From Selenomonas sp. AE3005 (GTDB lineage Bacteria; Bacillota; Negativicutes; Selenomonadales; Selenomonadaceae): a stretch of 64,000 bases of DNA. Below the pieces are notes generated by a model. That model was not told where the DNA came from. It saw nothing but the letters and a program-made list of their open reading frames with translations, and did not search any database. Positions 59,153 through 64,000 of the stretch are shown here, in pieces. The stretch is from assembly GCF_000686945.1 (NCBI RefSeq), contig NZ_JMME01000012.1:1-64000 (forward strand). Direction: 5' to 3'. The position numbers and the translations under genes are program-made. Each line of letters opens with the position of its first letter. Position 1 is the stretch's first letter.

Positions 59153-60433
59153 ATGCAGTTTATTGATAGAACCCGTGTTATTGTGAAGGCCGGTGACGGT
59201 GGTCATGGTAAGTCGGCGTTTAGAAGAGAGAAGTTTGTACCGAAGGGCGGTCCGTCCGGTGGCGATGGCGGCCGGGGCGGCGATGTTATTTTTATCGTCG
59301 ACCAGAATATGAACACCCTGCTGGATTTCCGTTTTCATCGGAAGTTTACGGCGAAGAACGGGGAAAATGGCGATATCAAGAATCAGTATGGTGCCAATGC
59401 ACCGGCCTGCTATGTCAAGGTACCGCCCGGAACGATTGTGAAGGACGAGGCTACGGGCAAGGTATTGGCTGACCTGACGGAAATCGGTCAGGAGGCTGTA
59501 GTCTGCAAAGGCGGCCGTGGCGGCCGCGGCAATGCGAAGTTTGCCAACTCGGCCAACCGTACGCCGACCTTTGCGGAATTCGGTGAACCGGGTGAGGCCA
59601 AGAATCTGATTCTGGAATTGAAACTGCTCGCGGATGTCGGCCTGGTCGGCTATCCGAGCGTGGGTAAGTCGAGCCTGGTGGCCAGCTGTTCGGCAGCCCG
59701 TCCTGAGATTGCGGAGTATCACTTTACAACGATTACGCCGGTGCTCGGTGTGGTTAAGACAGACTACGAAAAGAGCTTTGTCATGGCCGATATCCCGGGC
59801 CTTATCGAAGGCGCTGCTGACGGCGTGGGCCTTGGTCATGACTTCCTGCGCCATGTAGAGCGTACGAAATTGATTCTGCACATTGTGGACGCATCTGGTC
59901 TGGAAGGCCGTGACCCAATTGATGATTATCATAAAATCAATGCAGAGCTCAAAAAGTACAGCGAAAAGATTGCCCGCCGTACGCAGGTGCTCGTAGCGAA
60001 CAAGATTGACCTGCCGGAGGCGCAGGAAAATCTGCCGCGTCTTAAGAAACTGGCTGAGGAAAACGGCTTGAAGTTCTTTGCAATTTCCGCGGCTACGCGC
60101 GAAGGTGTGCAGGAGCTTATCGATTACACCGGTGAATGGCTGGATAACTATGTGGAAGAGCCGGAAACGGAAGAAGAAGTCGTAGTTTATGACGAGAATG
60201 AGGAAGACCCGGACAAGATTACCATTTCCCGTAATATCAGCGGTGAACTGGTGGTATCCGGCCAGAATATCGAAAAACTCGTGAAGATGACCAACTTCCT
60301 CAACGATGAGGCTGTTCGCCGTTTCCAGTACATCTGGCGCATTAAGAACCTGGATGAAAAGCTCCGGGAAAAGGGTGCTAAAGAAGGCGACACCATTCAT
60401 ATCGGGGAAATGGAATTTGAATTCCGCGACTAA
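59153..60433 (+). CDS. obgE: Obg-family GTPase
   Basis: A 426-aa essential GTPase in large-subunit assembly and stress control. The glycine-rich Obg domain (about 1-158, with GGPSGGDGGRGGDVIF and GGRGGRGNAKFANS) precedes the G domain (about 159-330): G1 GYPSVGKSSL, G2 TTITPVLG, G3 ADIPGLIEGAADG, G4 NKIDL, and G5 SAAT. A C-terminal OCT domain (about 345-426) follows. GGAGGA lies before the start. It heads a run with yhbY, proB and proA. Confidence 0.97.
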   Translation: MQFIDRTRVIVKAGDGGHGKSAFRREKFVPKGGPSGGDGGRGGDVIFIVDQNMNTLLDFRFHRKFTAKNGENGDIKNQYGANAPACYVKVPPGTIVKDEATGKVLADLTEIGQEAVVCKGGRGGRGNAKFANSANRTPTFAEFGEPGEAKNLILELKLLADVGLVGYPSVGKSSLVASCSAARPEIAEYHFTTITPVLGVVKTDYEKSFVMADIPGLIEGAADGVGLGHDFLRHVERTKLILHIVDASGLEGRDPIDDYHKINAELKKYSEKIARRTQVLVANKIDLPEAQENLPRLKKLAEENGLKFFAISAATREGVQELIDYTGEWLDNYVEEPETEEEVVVYDENEEDPDKITISRNISGELVVSGQNIEKLVKMTNFLNDEAVRRFQYIWRIKNLDEKLREKGAKEGDTIHIGEMEFEFRD

Positions 60434-60467
60434 GGCGGTTGAGTAAGGAAATTACGGAGGAATAAAT

Positions 60468-60770
60468 TTGTTAAGAAATTCTTTAACGGGCAAGCAGAAG
60501 AGCTTTTTGCGTTCCATGGGGCAGAAATTGGAACCCGTGGTTATGATGGGCAAGGAAGGTGTGACACCGACAGTTGTACAGGCAGCGCAGGAGGCCATTA
60601 AAAAGCGCGAACTCATTAAGGTACGTGTGCTGCAGAACTGTATGGAAGAGCCGGAAGATGCCATCACCATGCTGGCTGAACGTGCGGATGTGAATCTCGT
60701 ACAGATTATCGGCCGCAATGGTCTGCTCTTCAAGCGCAACTACGAAAAGCCGAAAATCGAATTGCCGTAA
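60468..60770 (+). CDS. yhbY: YhbY-type CRM-domain RNA-binding protein
   Basis: A 100-aa CRM-domain protein that associates with pre-50S particles. The start is TTG with GGAGG at 7 bp. The fold has SLTGKQKSFLRSMGQKLEPV, the GxxG loop MGKEGVT, and IQIIGRNGLLFKRN-like C-terminal strands (here LVQIIGRNGLLF). Its place next to obgE fits a ribosome assembly role. Confidence 0.94.
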   Translation: MLRNSLTGKQKSFLRSMGQKLEPVVMMGKEGVTPTVVQAAQEAIKKRELIKVRVLQNCMEEPEDAITMLAERADVNLVQIIGRNGLLFKRNYEKPKIELP

Positions 60771-60792
60771 ATAAAAATATGGAGGCCTGGTT

Positions 60793-61923
60793 ATGGGAAA
60801 TGCACGTCAGCGTCTGCAAGAGGCCAAGCGTATCGTGGTGAAGGTTGGCACAAGCACCCTGACCCATGAAACGGGAAAATTAAATCTGAATCGTATTGAT
60901 AAGCTGATACGCGAAATTGCTGACCTGAAAAATCAAGGCAAGGAAATGATTCTGGTGTCCTCAGGAGCTATTGCCGCCGGCTTGGGAAAATTAGGGCTGG
61001 ACAAAAAGCCTGATTCTATCCCGGAAAAGCAGGCGGTGGCCGCCATTGGTCAGGGCGTGCTCATGCATATCTACGAGAAACTCTTTGCCGAATACGGGCA
61101 GGTGATGGGACAGGTGCTGCTGACCAAGGAAAACTCTGTGCAGCACCACCAGTACATTCATTCCCGTAATTCCCTGCTGGCGCAGCTGGCCATGGGGGCG
61201 GTACCGGTCATCAATGAAAATGACGCGGTGGCGGTCGATGAAATTAAGATTGGCGACAATGACAATCTGTCCGCGATGGTGGCGACTTTAGTAGATGCTG
61301 ACGCGCTGATAATCTTGTCGGATATCGAGGGACTGTATACGGCTAACCCGGCAACACACCCCGAGGCCGAACTTATCAGTGAAATCCCGGAAATTACCCC
61401 GCAGGTGGAATCTATTGCCGGTGGGGCTGGTTCCAAGCTCGGGACCGGCGGCATGATGACCAAGATTCAGGCCGCCCAGATTGCCATGAGTGCCGGCGTG
61501 ACCATGGTTATTGCCTCCGGTTCCCGTGAGGGAGTATTGCGTGAGGTTTTGACCGGTCAAAATATCGGCACAGTGTTCCCGGCCCGGGAATCACATCTGC
61601 GTGTGCGCAAGTCCTGGCTGGCCTTTGGCAAGCGTCTGGCCGGGGAAATCGTAGTGGACGCCGGTTGTGCCGCCGCTATGCGTGACAAGGGCAGCAGTCT
61701 TTTGCCTGCCGGCGTCGTGGCCTGTGCCGGTGATTTTGCTGCTGGCAGTACCGTTCGCGTATTGACAGAAACGCAGCAGGAAATTGCCCGTGGTATTGTG
61801 AATTTTGACATGTCAACGCTCAGCCGGGTTATGGGGCATAAGAGCGAAGAAATTACCCGTCTGGTAGGCGAAAATGTACCGGAGGAAGTTATCCACCGGG
61901 ATAATATGGTTCTAATGGTTTGA
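60793..61923 (+). CDS. proB: Glutamate 5-kinase
   Basis: A 376-aa amino-acid kinase with a C-terminal PUA domain, the first step of proline synthesis. Motifs are VVKVGTSTLT (about 15-24), LVSSGAIAAGLGKLG, PVINENDAVAVDEI, DNDNLSAMVATLVDADALI (in two parts: DNDNLSAMVA and LVDADALI), and GTGGMMTKIQAA. The PUA domain is at about 280-355. It is usually feedback-inhibited by proline. It is followed by proA at 17 bp. Confidence 0.97.
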   Translation: MGNARQRLQEAKRIVVKVGTSTLTHETGKLNLNRIDKLIREIADLKNQGKEMILVSSGAIAAGLGKLGLDKKPDSIPEKQAVAAIGQGVLMHIYEKLFAEYGQVMGQVLLTKENSVQHHQYIHSRNSLLAQLAMGAVPVINENDAVAVDEIKIGDNDNLSAMVATLVDADALIILSDIEGLYTANPATHPEAELISEIPEITPQVESIAGGAGSKLGTGGMMTKIQAAQIAMSAGVTMVIASGSREGVLREVLTGQNIGTVFPARESHLRVRKSWLAFGKRLAGEIVVDAGCAAAMRDKGSSLLPAGVVACAGDFAAGSTVRVLTETQQEIARGIVNFDMSTLSRVMGHKSEEITRLVGENVPEEVIHRDNMVLMV

Positions 61924-61940
61924 CATTAGGGGGAATGACA

Positions 61941-63194
61941 ATGGATATTCAGGCAGAATTACGGCGCCGGGCACAGGCGGCCAAAGAGGCATCTTATAAG
62001 CTGGGCGTTTTATCCACCGCGGTGAAAAATCAGGCTCTGCTGGCCATGGCTGACGCTCTGGAACAGGGCTGCGATAAGATTCTGGCAGCTAATGCACAGG
62101 ATATGACAGCTGCCCGGGAAAAGGGGATTAAGAAATCATATCTTGACCGGCTGCTGCTCGATGAGAGCCGTATTGCCGGTATGGCCGAAGGCCTGCGGCA
62201 GACGGCCGCCCTGCCTGACCCCATTGGCCAGGAGGACGCCGGTTCAGTGCGTCCTAACGGGCTCTCCATCCGCCGGGTGCATGTGCCTTTAGGCGTGGTT
62301 GGCATCATCTACGAGGCCCGTCCTAATGTGACCGCTGACGCTTTGGGCTTATGCCTGAAATCAGGTAATGCGGTGCTGCTCAGAGGCGGCAGTGAGGCTT
62401 TGCAGTCCAATATTGCCATCAGCAGCCTGCTGGCCAAAGCCGCCTATACTCATGGCATTCCCGAGGGCGCTGTACAGTTCGTGGATTTTACGGACAGGGA
62501 GGCTGTCGGGGTTATGACGCATTTGACGGGGCTTTTGGATGTCATCATTCCCCGGGGTGGTGCCGGCCTGATTAAACGTGTGGTTGAAGACAGTTCTGTG
62601 CCGGTCATTGAAACGGGTACCGGTGTTTGTCACACCTTTGTGGACGAAAGTGCTGATTTTAAGATGGCTTTAGATATTGCCATCAATGCCAAGACCAGCC
62701 GTCCTTCTGTCTGCAATGCCATGGAAACCCTGCTGGTGCATGAGCATATTGCGCCTGAGTTCCTGCCACAGCTCAGCCAGGCTATGGCGGAAAAAGGTGT
62801 AGAACTGCGCGGTTGTGACAAGGCAAGAGCTGTCTGTCCGGATATGCAGCCAGCCGAAGAAATTGACTGGTCAACGGAGTATGGTGATTTAATTCTGTCG
62901 GTCAAAGTCGTAGCTGACGTGACGGCGGCCATTGCCCATATTAACCGTTACAATACCGGACATTCTGAAACCATTGTCACCAATGATTTGGTGAATGCTG
63001 CGCGATTCCAGCAGGAAGTGGACGCAGCGGCGGTGTATGTCAATGCCTCCACGCGTTTTACGGACGGCTTTGAGTTCGGCTTTGGTGCGGAAATCGGTAT
63101 CAGTACACAGAAACTGCATGCCCGCGGTCCGATGGGACTGATGGAGCTGACCAGCACCAAGTATCTGATTAACGGCAACGGACAGGTTCGCTAG
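61941..63194 (+). CDS. proA: Gamma-glutamyl phosphate reductase
   Basis: A 417-aa NADPH-dependent reductase, the second step of proline synthesis. The start at ATG 61941 has GGGGG at 7 bp; ATG 61935 is too close. Motifs are VPLGVVGIIYEARPNVTADA, LRGGSEALQSN, DVIIPRGGAGLI, and the catalytic Cys in TGTGVCHTFVD. The stop overlaps the start of a small membrane protein gene by one base. Confidence 0.97.
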   Translation: MDIQAELRRRAQAAKEASYKLGVLSTAVKNQALLAMADALEQGCDKILAANAQDMTAAREKGIKKSYLDRLLLDESRIAGMAEGLRQTAALPDPIGQEDAGSVRPNGLSIRRVHVPLGVVGIIYEARPNVTADALGLCLKSGNAVLLRGGSEALQSNIAISSLLAKAAYTHGIPEGAVQFVDFTDREAVGVMTHLTGLLDVIIPRGGAGLIKRVVEDSSVPVIETGTGVCHTFVDESADFKMALDIAINAKTSRPSVCNAMETLLVHEHIAPEFLPQLSQAMAEKGVELRGCDKARAVCPDMQPAEEIDWSTEYGDLILSVKVVADVTAAIAHINRYNTGHSETIVTNDLVNAARFQQEVDAAAVYVNASTRFTDGFEFGFGAEIGISTQKLHARGPMGLMELTSTKYLINGNGQVR

Positions 63195-63349
63195 TGCGTA
63201 AGCTGTATGGCTACATAAGAACCTGGCGTGCTTATGTAAAGACACCCAAGGGGAGCCATGATACCAGGGATTACGGCAGGGCGCTGCTGCTCATCGCAGC
63301 TACCGTGCTGCTTGTCTGGCTCCTGCTTTATATCGGGGGAGGATTTTAA
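63194..63349 (+). CDS. Small membrane protein, 51 aa
   Basis: A GTG-started frame of 51 aa exactly bridging proA and nadD. A basic N-terminal half (MRKLYGYIRTWRAYVKTPKG) is followed by a single hydrophobic helix (about 30-47: ALLLIAATVLLVWLLLYI) and GGGF. The start overlaps the proA stop (TAGTG), and its own end carries the GGGGAGG ribosome site of nadD, so it is embedded in the operon. No family recognised. Topology by the positive-inside rule would put the N terminus in the cytoplasm. Confidence 0.7.
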   Translation: MRKLYGYIRTWRAYVKTPKGSHDTRDYGRALLLIAATVLLVWLLLYIGGGF

Positions 63350-63351
63350 TT

Positions 63352-63954
63352 ATGGGAGAGCGAATCGGCATAATGGGCGGCACTTTTGACCCTATCCATA
63401 TCGCTCATTTGGTCATTGCCGAGGAGGCGCGGCAGGCATATAAACTGGACCGGGTAATCTTTATCCCGGCCTATATTCCGCCCCATAAACTGGATAGAAA
63501 AATCACCGGTGTATATGACCGCGTGAAGATGACAGAATTGGCCATTGCAGATAATCCGGCTTTTTCCTTGTCGCTGATGGAAATTGAACGGCAGGGCCCG
63601 TCGTACTCCCTGCTGACCATTAAGGAATTGCAGCGTGAGTATGGCCATGAGGCTGAGTTTTACTTCATTACCGGCAGTGACTCCATAAACGAACTGCATA
63701 CCTGGTATCATGCTGAGGAACTGGTGCGGGCGTGTCATTTTATCGGCACTACCCGGCCGGACAGTCCGCTGGACGAGGCAGCTTTAGCTGAGCGCTGGGG
63801 AGAATTGTGGAGCCGTATTCACCTGTTGCCAATACCGCAGCTGGATATATCATCGACAATGCTGCGGCAGCGGCTGGCAAAAGGTGAGTCGGTACGGTAT
63901 TTCCTGCCCTTCCCGGTGGCTGCGTATATTGCGGAAATGGGGCTGTATCAATGA
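63352..63954 (+). CDS. nadD: Nicotinate-nucleotide adenylyltransferase
   Basis: A 200-aa nucleotidyltransferase that adenylates nicotinate mononucleotide in NAD synthesis. Motifs are IGIMGGTFDPIHIAHL (about 5-20), the adenylyl-transfer H-x-x-H; ITGSDSINELHTWY; and the C-terminal LDISSTMLRQRLAKG (ISSTxxR). GGGAGGA lies 7 bp upstream. It overlaps the next gene by 4 bp (ATGA), the usual nadD-yqeK pairing. Confidence 0.97.
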   Translation: MGERIGIMGGTFDPIHIAHLVIAEEARQAYKLDRVIFIPAYIPPHKLDRKITGVYDRVKMTELAIADNPAFSLSLMEIERQGPSYSLLTIKELQREYGHEAEFYFITGSDSINELHTWYHAEELVRACHFIGTTRPDSPLDEAALAERWGELWSRIHLLPIPQLDISSTMLRQRLAKGESVRYFLPFPVAAYIAEMGLYQ

Positions 63955-64000
63955 GTATGAGCATGGATTATGAAAGTATGCGGAGCCTGCTGCAAAAGAG
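63951..64000 (+). CDS. Start of a gene in the yqeK position (partial)
   Basis: ATG overlaps the nadD stop by 4 bp and opens MSMSMDYESMRSLLQK up to the window edge. In Firmicutes the gene at this position encodes the HD-domain YqeK phosphohydrolase. Only 16 codons are visible, so the identity rests on gene order. ATGs at 63957 and 63963 are other possible starts. Confidence 0.6.
   Translation, partial: MSMSMDYESMRSLLQK

Overview
The window looks like chromosome of a Negativicutes bacterium, most plausibly Selenomonas or a close relative (inference; no 16S gene is present). The grounds are Firmicutes-type traits (an rplU-prp-rpmA operon with an N-terminally extended L27, many intrinsic terminators, strong AGGAGG ribosome sites, a guanine riboswitch) together with diderm traits (a secretin with a PilP/GspC-like partner, and rfbD), and roughly balanced base composition. 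Most genes are core and well spaced. A few AT-rich or mosaic stretches look acquired.

Layout. 1-750: 3' end of an rRNA operon (23S end, 5S) followed by tRNA-His, tRNA-Trp and tRNA-Ser. 771-3102, minus strand: a mupG-like gene, an SmtB/CadC-type metal sensor and a secreted NlpC/P60 peptidase. 3320-8784: a soluble chemoreceptor signalling domain, an HD-GYP protein with a degenerate receiver, a DeoR regulator overlapping an LTA-synthase-like sulfatase-fold enzyme, and a Fic protein. 8824-11432: an XRE regulator, an AT-rich zinc-ribbon/TM2 gene and an MNT/HI0074-type pair. 11479-15148: a radical SAM protein, a eukaryote-type hexokinase and sigma-54. 15224-29160: biotin carboxylase, uvrC, a PHP phosphoesterase, rubredoxin, malate dehydrogenase, tadA, nagB, a cell-wall amidase, a SEC-C protein, a MATE exporter and a LysR regulator. 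29260-31381: an OmpR-type two-component system.

31482-34135 is an accessory insert: a broken serine recombinase, hairpin-rich non-coding DNA, a run of TTAACTC repeats and a Schlafen-like AlbA_2/ATPase regulator. 34413-39443 carries rfbD, sstT, a PilP-like/secretin pair and a LuxR-type response regulator. 39781-46463 is a tightly overlapping early tetrapyrrole operon (sirC-like, hemA, hemC, cobA-hemD fusion, hemB, hemL) that takes glutamyl-tRNA to uroporphyrinogen III and on to precorrin-2/sirohydrochlorin. 46655-48804 holds three consecutive secreted proteins of unknown function. A guanine riboswitch then precedes an NCS2 purine permease.

50587-57480 is a type I restriction-modification locus (hsdR, hsdM, hsdS) with a complete MNT/HEPT pair between hsdM and hsdS. 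It is followed by three tandem TTGAC-NN-GTCAA palindromes and a 204-bp nested inverted repeat. 57907-64000 returns to core genes: L21 leader, rplU, prp, rpmA, obgE, yhbY, proB, proA, a small membrane protein, nadD and the start of a yqeK-like gene.

The least expected signal is the palindrome TGAC-NN-GTCA. It occurs about 21 times by eye where about one is expected by chance, in terminators, promoters, accessory junctions and genes alike.
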